The notes under the pieces: generated by a model
Seen by the model: the letters and a program-made list of their open reading frames with translations, nothing else
Told to the model about the DNA's origin: nothing
Database searches by the model: none
Shown here: positions 31,135-39,351 of the stretch, piece by piece
How positions within the stretch are numbered: the first letter of the stretch is position 1
How the letters are laid out: every line of letters begins with the position of its first letter
Made by a program: the position numbers and the translations under genes
Assembly: GCF_026262505.1 (NCBI RefSeq)
Contig: NC_067206.1
Coordinates: forward strand, 17,815,319-17,879,318
From: Trichomonas vaginalis G3
Taxonomy: Eukaryota; Parabasalia; Trichomonadida; Trichomonadidae
Direction of reading: 5' to 3'
Length of the DNA stretch: 64,000 bases

Positions 31135-31911
31135 ATGTTGTTCTATTTGCAAAGTACAGACCCAAACGAATACGGAATAGTAAAGCTACAAACAAACTTA
31201 GGTCTTCAGAATGAAGCACTTGCTTTCAGAGTTGTTGACTTCAATACTATCGCAACTTTTGTCATAACAGATGAAACAGATTTCATGGAGTTTGAAATAG
31301 ATGGAAAGAAGCACGAAATAAGATTTCACAATAATGTAGAATATAAGATGGAAACATTAGCTGGAGTGTTAAATGCTCTCATAAATACTACAATAAACAA
31401 GGATAACGAAGAAAACTTAATGAATGTTAAACTTATTGCAGGAGTTTTGAAGTTCAGTTATGCGAAGGAGTTTAAGATAACACGAATGAGTCATAGAGTT
31501 CAATTGCTTCTGGGTGCATACCATATGACATTTCCTTTGAAAAGTGTTGACAAAACGATTGAGATGAAATCTGTTCCATACGTATGTTATGGTAATTGTT
31601 TGTACATTGAGTCTAAAATAGCTAATGTCACAGGTATTTCAGGAGTTAATAGTAAAGGTTCAGTAGAATATAAGTCTTTCTGTTATGCAGTCAATTCAAT
31701 GTTCATTCCAAACGTTCCTGTCATAGCAACTCATTTAGGTAAATGGGTTCGCATTAGTCCTCATAATTTGAAAGACATGCAATTCAGACTAGTTGACTTT
31801 CAAGGAGAGCCTGTAGAACTGAAGGCACCAGTGCGAATGACTGTTGAAGTTGACTTTTTAGAAAATATTAAATGCAACAGCTTACAAGAGAACTCAGAGC
31901 TAAAAATATAA
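31135..31911 (+). CDS. Beta-rich virion protein candidate (penton/fibre-base-like)
   Basis: 258 residues, rich in strands. It ends in a segment (QFRLVDFQGEPVELKAPVRM) very like the last strands of small jelly-roll or spike proteins of Polintons. It stands divergent to the collagen fibre gene (17-base gap) and its 3' end overlaps the next gene by 40 bases. Role inferred from context with the fibres. Confidence 0.45.
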   Translation: MLFYLQSTDPNEYGIVKLQTNLGLQNEALAFRVVDFNTIATFVITDETDFMEFEIDGKKHEIRFHNNVEYKMETLAGVLNALINTTINKDNEENLMNVKLIAGVLKFSYAKEFKITRMSHRVQLLLGAYHMTFPLKSVDKTIEMKSVPYVCYGNCLYIESKIANVTGISGVNSKGSVEYKSFCYAVNSMFIPNVPVIATHLGKWVRISPHNLKDMQFRLVDFQGEPVELKAPVRMTVEVDFLENIKCNSLQENSELKI

Positions 31912-32141
31912 AGTATGAATGTTATGTATTAGGTCATGAACTTTGGTTGTTGCTGTTTGATGAAACAAATGAGTTAGTTATGTCAGTCAAGAGAACAGAA
32001 AAAGGCGTCAAAGGCGCCGAGCGCAAAGCGCTATATTGTGTTAGTGAAAACTGCACCAAGTCAATAAGATTAGGTTTGCATTATGAAGATGAGTTCGATA
32101 CTGTTGAAGAAGTTTTGGATAGATATTACAAATTGCTTTAA
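31872..32141 (+). CDS. Small conserved protein of Mavericks B and C
   Basis: 89 residues; homologue at 46491-46751 in element C. Start MQQLTRELRAKNIKYECYVLG; ends DTVEEVLDRYYKLL. Relative to C it has an extra KGVKGAERKALYC-like segment encoded by a GC-rich palindromic block (about 31994-32033), so that block looks like an in-frame insertion. It overlaps the preceding gene and touches the next one (4 bases) tail-to-tail. Function unknown. Confidence 0.6.
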   Translation: MQQLTRELRAKNIKYECYVLGHELWLLLFDETNELVMSVKRTEKGVKGAERKALYCVSENCTKSIRLGLHYEDEFDTVEEVLDRYYKLL

Positions 32142-32752
32142 TTTACTAAAACATATTTCAAACAAAGTTTATATTCTGTTGAAAGTTTTGTATATTCATT
32201 CGAATATTTATACTTAAACTCAACTCCTGTAGTTCCTGGTGTTTCAATGATGCGGATGTTACCTATTTTCATGAATGGTGGCGTTTGACCACAGCATTCG
32301 ATTTCAGGGTCGAGATAGTCAATGACACATTGTTTCCCTGTTATTCGTGATATAACATTTTCAAGGTCCTCCTTTGTTAGAATTATTTGGTTCTTACTTA
32401 TAAGATTTGTCAAAAGCTTCTTATCGTCTTTGAGTAAAATTGTTTGGTATAACTGAAGAAGGTAATGGTCTACGTTATCTGAAGGATTTGTTTGAACATT
32501 TGTGTAAGGGTTGTCGTTGGCTTCTCTTGAAAGAATTTGGTCCAGTGGTGGATACTCTAACTTAACATCTGATGTAGCGTTAGCGTTTGAAGCTGTGTTT
32601 AAATTCACGGATTTCAGTTCTGGTTCTTTTTCTTTCAAACACTCTGAACTATAGTTCTTTATGACAATATTGTTTGTCGTTCGTGAGTCAACATTTGATG
32701 TTGGTTCAATTGGAACATTAACGGCACCAGCTAAGATGGATTTGCTTCTCAT
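32138..32752 (-). CDS. Conserved Maverick protein (204 residues)
   Basis: Homologous to 46748-47329 in element C. Shared N-terminus MRSKSIL.GA.NVPIEPTSN, a disordered middle, and a C-terminal domain with LDPEIECCG-like CCG motif. It lies divergent to the 134-residue gene in both elements, a conserved pair. No family recognised; it may be a virion protein. Confidence 0.6.
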   Translation of the reverse strand: MRSKSILAGAVNVPIEPTSNVDSRTTNNIVIKNYSSECLKEKEPELKSVNLNTASNANATSDVKLEYPPLDQILSREANDNPYTNVQTNPSDNVDHYLLQLYQTILLKDDKKLLTNLISKNQIILTKEDLENVISRITGKQCVIDYLDPEIECCGQTPPFMKIGNIRIIETPGTTGVEFKYKYSNEYTKLSTEYKLCLKYVLVN

Positions 32753-32777
32753 TTCATATAGAATAAAAACCTTTTAT

Positions 32778-33179
32778 ATGTATGAAATGAACAATATACT
32801 CGACAAGGGTTTGAATGTAAAGCTAACGAATGAAAATATTGTTGAATTCACTGAGACAGGAGCTGTGTATAAAGATGTAGAACTACTGAACAAAAGAGCT
32901 AAGGGAAGAAGCAGGAACATGAACAAAGGGTGGAAGCCTATAAAAATTTATGTCAATGATGGCTCAGGAGGTTCAAACATAAAGTATGCAGAAAGTTATA
33001 GAGTTTATGCTCTCAAAGGTGAAAAGCCTTCATTTAAGAACAGCTATTCTAACGCATATCCTCAAAAGCTAACGGATGGGGAAGTGGATGATATGAATGA
33101 CAGCAAAAATATTAACAGAAATGGCGACAGAGATGCATGGAATTTGTTTACCATCAGTCAATTGAAGGTTAAACTTTAA
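32778..33179 (+). CDS. Conserved Maverick protein, partner of the 204-residue gene
   Basis: Homologous to 47365-47718 in element C (TGAVYKD and IYVNDGSGG motifs shared). I choose the ATG at 32778 (or 32787) because the homologue has no extension, although the frame stays open upstream. Tyr/Asn-rich and likely structural. The stop overlaps the end of the ATPase locus by four bases. Confidence 0.55.
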   Translation: MYEMNNILDKGLNVKLTNENIVEFTETGAVYKDVELLNKRAKGRSRNMNKGWKPIKIYVNDGSGGSNIKYAESYRVYALKGEKPSFKNSYSNAYPQKLTDGEVDDMNDSKNINRNGDRDAWNLFTISQLKVKL

Positions 33180-34060
33180 AACAATGTTGGTCGTTCCCAT
33201 GGAATATTTTTGACTTTAATGGTATTAGTCATGATATGAATCTCAAGGTATGAACGAGGAGAGATGAGAGACTTATATGCTTCCCAAATTTCTTCAAAAG
33301 GTAATGTTATACCTGACTGTTTCCAAATGAGTTCAATATCATAACGTGAGAAACCTTGAAAGATAACGAAGTCAGTTATGAGACGTTTTATGTTTAAAGC
33401 TAAAAACCCATGTTTGCATAAGTATTGCTACAGTTAAGTGGTAATGTCTGACTTTAGTAATGATGTTAGCTAATGGTGAGTCTGGTTTTGACACTAAACC
33501 TTTTCCGGCGAAGTCGTCGCAAACGAGCAGAGTGTTTGAAGGATATTTTTTGAAGGGGTATTTTGAAAGTTTTGATAGAATGTAGTTTGTCAGTCGTTTC
33601 ATATCGTAAACTCCTGAGTACTGACGTAAGTGGTGTTTGTCAATAATTCTTTCCATCTCCTCAGAAGTCTTTTGCATTCCTGACTGTATAAATTCAACGA
33701 TGGCATAATATTTCCTCTTACGTCGAATGTAACGTTGAAGAAATTCAATGAGTTCACTGTCTGGAACTTTAACGACAGAGGCTTGAACTTTTGACATAAA
33801 TGTTTTCGCTGTTGAGTCCATAGAGTCTGAAGTTGCTGATATAATGATTTGGTCATAAATGAGTCATTTCCTAAACGTTCTGTTATGAGTATATGACGAA
33901 TTAAATTAAATGTCTTACCTGAACCCATCTTTCCACAATAGAAATAAACGCCATTTGAACAGAACTCATAGTCCTTACTGAAAGGAAGAATGAGAGAAGA
34001 GTTAAGTTTGTCTGTAGTTTCATTCATGTCTTCATCTACGTCATGTATTAAATGCTTCAT
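33176..34060 (-). pseudogene. ATP: FtsK/HerA-type packaging ATPase, Maverick B (broken)
   Basis: Walker A GKMGSGKT lies near 33930 and a Walker B-like strand LLVCDDF near 33520, followed by SPLANIITKVRHYHLTV, the usual sensor region. This is the genome-packaging ATPase of Polintons and related viruses. Pieces of a related gene in element C occur at 53033-53184, 54015-54066 and 62856-62990. Broken in about two places. Confidence 0.8.
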
Positions 34061-34076
34061 TTTATCTCCATTAAAA
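34061..34076. promoter_or_regulatory. 16-base divergent promoter candidate
   Basis: The ATPase locus and the 293-residue gene start head-to-head only 16 bases apart (TTTATCTCCATTAAAA). Any promoter must be very short or lie inside the genes, as in compact viral genomes. Confidence 0.35.
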
Positions 34077-34958
34077 ATGCAAGTCAGAAATATTCAGAAC
34101 ATAGCACCGAGTCTAACTGACAAGAGTATAAAGATATACTATGAACACGTTATGATGAAACCTACCAAAATTCAAGAAAGTCAGTATACTTATGAATATC
34201 CAAGACACTGGGTAGAGTATGTAGGAGGTGAGAAAGCTATTGAAATCAGACAGGTTCGAAGTATTCCAGCAGGAAGAACAATATTATTGAAGAACTTTAA
34301 TGTTTTGAGGTATAATGATGAAACAAAGAAGCAAGATAGTTTTCCTGTTGCTGTGTATGTGAACCTAGACACAGGAGATGACATGAAAGTTTTTAACACA
34401 AAGCTTCAAACGGTAGTGAGAGAACAACTGACTGCGGAAGGACATCCATTACCTTCAGAAGTTACCATAGCATATAATTTTGAAACAAACTCAATAGATT
34501 TTAAAGTCATCTCTGCAAAGAAGTCAGGTTTTACATTTAATGAAGCAGATGTATATTCGAATGAAAACTTCAAAGCTATTGCATGGTTAGATAATGACGA
34601 TTGCTTTAAGAAAATATTTAAATTCAGTGACTCAAAGATGTCAATAGATGACCTTCGTGGAATGTTACCATCGACGTTTACAGTTGAAGGTTCAGCAGGA
34701 TTGCTTACAAGATTGTCAATTGGTGGTATTTGGTCTCGTGAGAACATTGTTATAAAATCCAGTATAAGTGAATTTGCTGAAGAATCTATATTATGTCTTT
34801 CAAACTACATGTATTCGCCACCGAAGCATTATAGTATAACAAACTTTGTCAGTAAGTTTAACATAAGACTTGTCGAACCTTCTTCAATGAAAGATGTTGT
34901 GCTACCTAAAGATGGAAAGGATGGACTCATTATTGAGATGATTTTAATAGCATATTAA
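34077..34958 (+). CDS. Minor capsid-like beta protein, Maverick B
   Basis: 293 residues from the ATG at 34077; an upstream extension of the frame overlaps the ATPase gene and is less likely. Beta-rich. The central region (LPSEVTIAYNFETNSIDFKV) and a C-terminal PPKHYSITNFVSKFNIRLVE recall the 285-residue protein (20313-20609 shares PKYYKLTGFN), so the two are probably paralogues. A minor capsid or penton role is inferred. Confidence 0.5.
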   Translation: MQVRNIQNIAPSLTDKSIKIYYEHVMMKPTKIQESQYTYEYPRHWVEYVGGEKAIEIRQVRSIPAGRTILLKNFNVLRYNDETKKQDSFPVAVYVNLDTGDDMKVFNTKLQTVVREQLTAEGHPLPSEVTIAYNFETNSIDFKVISAKKSGFTFNEADVYSNENFKAIAWLDNDDCFKKIFKFSDSKMSIDDLRGMLPSTFTVEGSAGLLTRLSIGGIWSRENIVIKSSISEFAEESILCLSNYMYSPPKHYSITNFVSKFNIRLVEPSSMKDVVLPKDGKDGLIIEMILIAY

Positions 34959-35066
34959 ATGAGCTTGTTCTTGAAGGTCATTCATGATGAAATAACTGTT
35001 GTAGAAGATGTTAGCAATTGTTCAGACATTTTGAAGCGTATAGATGATATAAGAAAGAAGTTATGA
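34959..35066 (+). CDS. Micro-frame, 35 residues
   Basis: Starts directly after the stop of the preceding gene (TAA then ATG). Encodes MSLFLKVIHDEITVVEDV and a basic end IRKKL; ends at the edge of a GC-rich repeat. It could be a real small gene or a chance frame. Confidence 0.3.
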   Translation: MSLFLKVIHDEITVVEDVSNCSDILKRIDDIRKKL

Positions 35067-35094
35067 AGCCGCAAAGCGGTGAGGCGAAGCCATG
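35066..35094 (+). repeat. GC-rich palindromic repeat, intergenic
   Basis: AAGCCGCAAAGCGGTGAGGC then GAAGCCATG, same family as 6749 and 26992. It starts at the last base of the 35-residue frame. Confidence 0.6.
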
Positions 35095-35180
35095 AGAATG
35101 TTTATGTTTCATTGACTTTCTCCAGTAACGAGAACTTTTATGAGATAATATTGAAGAGAGATGATTTTAATATGGTGTAA

Positions 35181-35693
35181 ATGGTAGCTTGGGCAGCTTT
35201 AGGCGCAATGGGAACAAAAGCATTAGCATTTGGAGCAAAAGCACTTGGAGCTTATGACGCAGTAAATAAAATGAGTGGAGGAAGAGTTTCGAAGACATTA
35301 GATGCAAATAAAGGAAAGATTGGAGGCTGGGTTGCAAAGAAGTTAAGATTAAATAAAATAGGGCTCATAAATAAAGCATCCAATTTGGTTGCGACTGAGT
35401 CAGAAAATGCTTTAGGAAAGGACGATGAGTTTGCAAAACACGCAAAAGACTTTAATGACCAGATGAAAGGTGAAACAATGCATTTAAATAGAGTCGATGG
35501 AACTCTTCCTCCACCAGTAGTTCTTCCGTATGGTCCCTATGGAATGTATGGAAACCCTTACGAAAGACCATTTGACCCATTGACTGGTGGAAGTAATTGG
35601 TATCATTACGGACGAAGAAGAAAGACAGTCAAGTTGGAGACAGACGTGAAGAAAGCAACTAAAAAGAAACCAAGGAAGAGAGTTATAAAGTAA
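35181..35693 (+). CDS. Basic Gly/Ala-rich virion protein candidate
   Basis: 170 residues. The amphipathic Ala/Gly-rich N-terminus (ALGAMGTKALAFGAKALGAY) is followed by a PYGPYGMYGNPYERPFDP stretch, a LTGGSNW motif and a very basic tail (KKATKKKPRKRVIK). The TGGSNW motif recurs in the 153-residue protein of element C. LxGG-x resembles adenovirus-type protease sites, so maturation cleavage is possible (inference). The last codons lie inside the right terminal repeat. Confidence 0.5.
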   Translation: MVAWAALGAMGTKALAFGAKALGAYDAVNKMSGGRVSKTLDANKGKIGGWVAKKLRLNKIGLINKASNLVATESENALGKDDEFAKHAKDFNDQMKGETMHLNRVDGTLPPPVVLPYGPYGMYGNPYERPFDPLTGGSNWYHYGRRRKTVKLETDVKKATKKKPRKRVIK

Positions 35694-36299
35694 TGAATTC
35701 AACGGGTGAAAAAAGAGGTGAAAAAAGAGGTGAGATTTCACCACTTCACCTAAATTTATTTTTGTGCTATGTTTTCATACGTGTGAGGGTGGTGATATCA
35801 TTAATTTTAAGTTTATTTTTTATTTACTGAAAATTTTTATTTGGATGTAAATGACAGAACAAAAGCAACTCATTCGAATTCCACAGTATAACAAACATAC
35901 ATTTAAACATTTATTCTTCCTTCCTGAGCATAACATGTTCTTTCAAATACATCCGAGACCAGTTGACTTTTCATTGACTGTGTATAAAGATAGAAATAGT
36001 TATATCATTAAACCATATGATGACGAAGGTAAGTTATGTAAATTGTACGTTAAGAAGTTAGAGAAAGTTTATGGCTTCAAGTATGACTACAATAGGGTTA
36101 ACACTGATGATGAAGATATTGAGGAAAATTTATGAGAACATTAGTGAAGTCGTTAGTGAGAACGATAGTGAGAACGTTTATTTTTTACATTAGTGAGTTC
36201 GTTAGTGAAGTGAAGTGTGTGGCGGTTTTGTAAATATTTAAGGTTATGTTGAGTAAGGTGGAACGCAGTGCCACCGTACCCAACATAACCATACTAACT
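35672..36299. repeat. Right terminal inverted repeat of Maverick B
   Basis: Mirror of 16016-16643 with no net length difference and no mismatch that I saw. Contains the second copy of the 94-residue gene, TTAGTGA-type subterminal repeats, and the terminal stem-loop at 36242-36290. Ends CCATACTAACT, followed by AAATA. Confidence 0.92.
35851..36135 (+). CDS. Terminal-repeat gene, right copy
   Basis: Same 94-residue protein as 16180-16464, with the same upstream TTTTTATTTGGATGTAA run. Reads outward toward the element end. Confidence 0.6.
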   Translation: MTEQKQLIRIPQYNKHTFKHLFFLPEHNMFFQIHPRPVDFSLTVYKDRNSYIIKPYDDEGKLCKLYVKKLEKVYGFKYDYNRVNTDDEDIEENL

Positions 36300-36304
36300 A
36301 AATA

Positions 36305-36388
36305 TAGTCTGCGAGGTACTGATTCTGTCATGTAAACCTGTCACTTTTTGTCAAAAGTGAAATGGGACCTTTTTCCATGCAACACAAC
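36305..36388. mobile_element. 3' end of element P after Maverick B
   Basis: Continues the split third hairpin (TAGTCTGCGAGGTACTGATT), then CATGTAAACCTGTCACTTTT and a terminus ending CCTTTTTCCATGCAA. Same 3' end type as at 37494, 62797 and 62991. Confidence 0.6.
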
Positions 36389-36964
36389 CAAACAGGAAAA
36401 TTGATCATCTAGACTCAGCTTTGAAAAAGAATATTTCATCAGGGCAAAAAACATGAATTATCACAAATATTCTTTCTATATCCTCTTATTTCCTATTTTT
36501 CGCGTACGATATTCTCAATAAACGCGAATATTAAGAATTCGAGTTTATTTAATCAAGTCCTCTGCAGTAATATATAAATTTTTTCAAAGATGATACCCAT
36601 CTCGATGATTTAGATTCTATTACTGATCGATCAGAACTTATTTTAAAGACAATTTCTGAATCAAATTATTTTATTTGAAAAAAAATTACAGTTATCAATT
36701 CAGCGACGGGGAAAATCAATTTTATTTACGTTTACGTAACACAAAAATATAGTGGCTAATTTTTTACATAACTTTGAAACACCAGCAAGGCACAAAAATA
36801 TATGAATAATCAAAAAATACGAAATCAAGATCAAGATCTTCAAAAAATATTCATTCAAATTATCCATTAAAGCAAACCACTAAATGTGTAAAATCATGTT
36901 AGAATTTTAGATAATATCAACAGAAATGTAATAAATGAAAAACGGAATTTGACTTGGTCATATG
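36389..36964. other. Gene-free AT-rich stretch
   Basis: No frame, hairpin or repeat that I can support. It forms the left flank of element I. Confidence 0.4.
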
Positions 36965-37172
36965 TTCCGTTCCGAAAATGTGTTGCGTACCGAAATGGGC
37001 AACGAAAAGTGACAGAAAAGTGACAGTTATGGGAAAAATTCAAATAAAACTTTAACCTTAAACTTAGAAAGGTAGAGATTTGTTAAAAATCTATTAAAGG
37101 AATGAATGTTATCTGATTTTATATAATTTTATTTTAGTATACAAAACATTATTGTGTTTGATATATCAAATA

Positions 37173-37281
37173 AAGGGTAAGAGATATATATTCTATCTAT
37201 ATATCTCTTACCCTCTAATTCCCTCTCTGACAGCGGGAAACTTTGTCTGAATGTTAAACTATTCAGACAAAGTTTCCCGCC
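37173..37281. repeat. Hairpin array of element I: beta-alpha
   Basis: Beta hairpin 37173-37214 (AGGGTAAGAGATATATA arms), then alpha hairpin 37233-37281 (GCGGGAAACTTTGTCTGAAT arms). It lies on the 3' side of the integrase gene. Confidence 0.8.
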
Positions 37282-37818
37282 TATAAACTAACATTTTTCT
37301 ACGGTATGATCTACAAATCCTACCAGTTCAAATACAACTTCTTTTTTTTCAAATTGTAAGTTCTCTTGTTCTTATATCTTTAAATTTTCTAAAAACCTCT
37401 CATTTACATATTTTAATCATAACATTCAATTTCACTAGCATGTGTATTATGTGATTATTCAAAAAACTTTTAAATATATAAAAATTGATTTTTGTTGTGC
37501 ATGAAAATTCGGTTCACTTCACTTCTGACAAAAAGTGACAAGTTTTACATGACAAAAATAGTTTACATGGCAAAAATATATAGGGTATTTTTTAAAAAGT
37601 AGTTATCTTTATATATAAAAATAAAACTTTTGATATATTTTAGTAAATGATTTATTAATTTATTTATTTATTTTTTTACATCAAATCATATAAATATATA
37701 TACATAATAGTGAAATAGAATAAGAGATAATTATTGATGATTAAATTGTAGACGAGGATAAAAGTTTAGATAAATTAATAAAATTAGTGTGGAATCAGAC
37801 AAATTCGTGTTGTTTGGG

Positions 37819-37940
37819 AAGGAATTGTTGGCTATGATGTACTGATCATGAATCAGTACATCATAGCCAACAATTCCTTATACAAAGTTCAAAAACTTGG
37901 GTGCAATCAGAACTGATTGCACCCAAGTTTTTGAACTTTC
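37819..37940. repeat. Hairpin array of G2: beta-alpha
   Basis: Beta 37819-37880 (AAGGAATTGTTGGCTATGAT arm, core GATGTACTGAT) and alpha 37885-37940 (AAGTTCAAAAACTTGGGTGC arm). Arms match almost perfectly. About 480 bases downstream of the integrase stop. Confidence 0.85.
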
Positions 37941-38419
37941 CATTAACAATTGTTCAATCACATTTATACAACCCAAATCTATACCAATCATACTCTTATT
38001 CATACATCATATTTTAAAAACTTTTTTGCAATATGATGTTATTGCAACAATTTTTTTTCTTTTCTACTTCCAATTAGCACCTTAAAAACATTAGACACAA
38101 TCACTGGCTCATATGCTCCTATTCTGAATCTAACACTATGCAAATTTATACAATTTCTCCACAAATCTTACATTCATTTTAATTTCAACGACCATTATTA
38201 CCACAAAGAATCTTACCTTCCCCTACAAAATCTAACTATCTATCAATTTAAAAAATGTTACAAAATATTAAATGAATTTTTTTCTATACGTAATTTAAAG
38301 TTCTTAAACTCTCAGCATCAGAATATCCTTACATAGCTTAGCTATATATCGTATTACTTTATGAATAAAAAAATTATTTAAATTATAATAAAATGTTTAT
38401 TCGTATTTTTACTTTATTT
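37941..38419. other. Gene-free 3' region of G2
   Basis: AT-rich sequence between the hairpin array and the integrase gene. No frame or motif noted. Confidence 0.4.
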
Positions 38420-39351
38420 TTAGTTACGAGGCTGTATTTCGAACTCAGGATTTGGGTTTAAGTCCTTTGTCCATTTAGGACCCTGGTCCCAAATTGATTT
38501 TGGAGTAGGTTTTCCACCGAAAAGATCTTTAAGAGCTGTATGAACCCATACTGTGTTGTATTCTTCTATTGCGTGAGGTAAAAATTCTCTTATTTCGATA
38601 AAATCTGGGCGAGCCGAAAAGATTGTTTGCCAAAAACGTTCTATTTTACCATTTAACTGTGGTGTATAAGGTTCTGTCCGATGGTGTTGAATGCCATTTA
38701 CTTGAAGAACGTTTTTGAAGTCCTTTCCTGTAAATTCGCATTCATTATCTGTCAAAAGTTCGTATGGAATAATTTTGATAGAGTCGATAGCATTTTGTAA
38801 AGCTTTTGAAGTTGATTTCATTGTTTTATCGGGAAGAATTTCGTAATAAATACAAAAACGAGATCTGTCATCGATAAAGGCAATTAAATGATAAGTATGG
38901 TTGGTACCATTTGTCTCTTCTTTGAAGCTTTTTAAATCAGTATGCCATTGCTGATTTACGTATTGGGAAACATACTGATTTGGATGTTCATCAATTTTTT
39001 CTGGATCTCGCCGAAATTTGAAAAGATTCTCTTTTTCGTATAATTTAAGCATATTGTGAAATGAAACTGTGTCATCCTGTATGTAACTCTCTAAAACTTT
39101 TTTATAACCTAGATTGTACTTAGCTTTTATTTCGTGAATGGTTGGTAACAAATCTGTTCTAAGAGGAGTTTCTGGTCTTCCGAGCTTTTTTGGATTTAAA
39201 CCAAGTTCTTGCCATTTTAATAATAATTTTTTCTACCTATGTGCAAATCTTTTGCAACTTGGTCTGCTGTCTTTTTGCCAATAGAATATTCAAGATATGC
39301 CGTAATATAAATCTGATTTTCATTTGGCAGATCCACTTCTTGTCTTTCCAT
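38420..39351 (-). pseudogene. rve-type integrase/transposase of G2 (D,D35E)
   Basis: Start at 39351 (MERQEVDLPNENQIYITAYL), a helical DNA-binding N-terminus. The frame shifts once early, and the rest is open from 39151. Catalytic block: QWHTDLKSF, FIDDRSRF, LLTDNECEFTG and LNGKIERFWQ, with 35 residues between the second Asp and Glu. It ends with the WTKDLNPNPEFEI segment shared with element P. The reaction is DNA strand transfer of its own ends. Confidence 0.75.

Larger units (their letters stand above)
16016..36299. mobile_element. Maverick/Polinton copy B (both ends present)
   Basis: 20,284 bp, bounded by 628-bp terminal inverted repeats (16016-16643 and 35672-36299) that I read as identical. 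It is flanked by a 5-bp target duplication AAATA (16011-16015 and 36300-36304). Size, ends and gene content are those of a full-length Trichomonas Maverick: polymerase B, integrase, ATPase, capsid-type proteins, membrane protein and fibres. It is broken in roughly ten places. Identical repeats and a perfect duplication argue for a young insertion, although gene conversion could keep the ends alike. Confidence 0.92.
13396..36388 (+). mobile_element. Integrase transposon P, carrying nested F1 and Maverick B
   Basis: The 5' end at 13396 reads TGCATGAAAAAATGTCCCA. The 3' end at 36336-36388 reads, on the minus strand, TGCATGGAAAAAGGTCCCA followed by TTCACTTTTGACAAAAAGTG. Between them lie the integrase remnant, element F1, a hairpin array and Maverick B. 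Without the insertions P would be about 1.65 kb. The pairing of these ends is inferred; the fragment at 13004 is an alternative partner. Confidence 0.5.
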
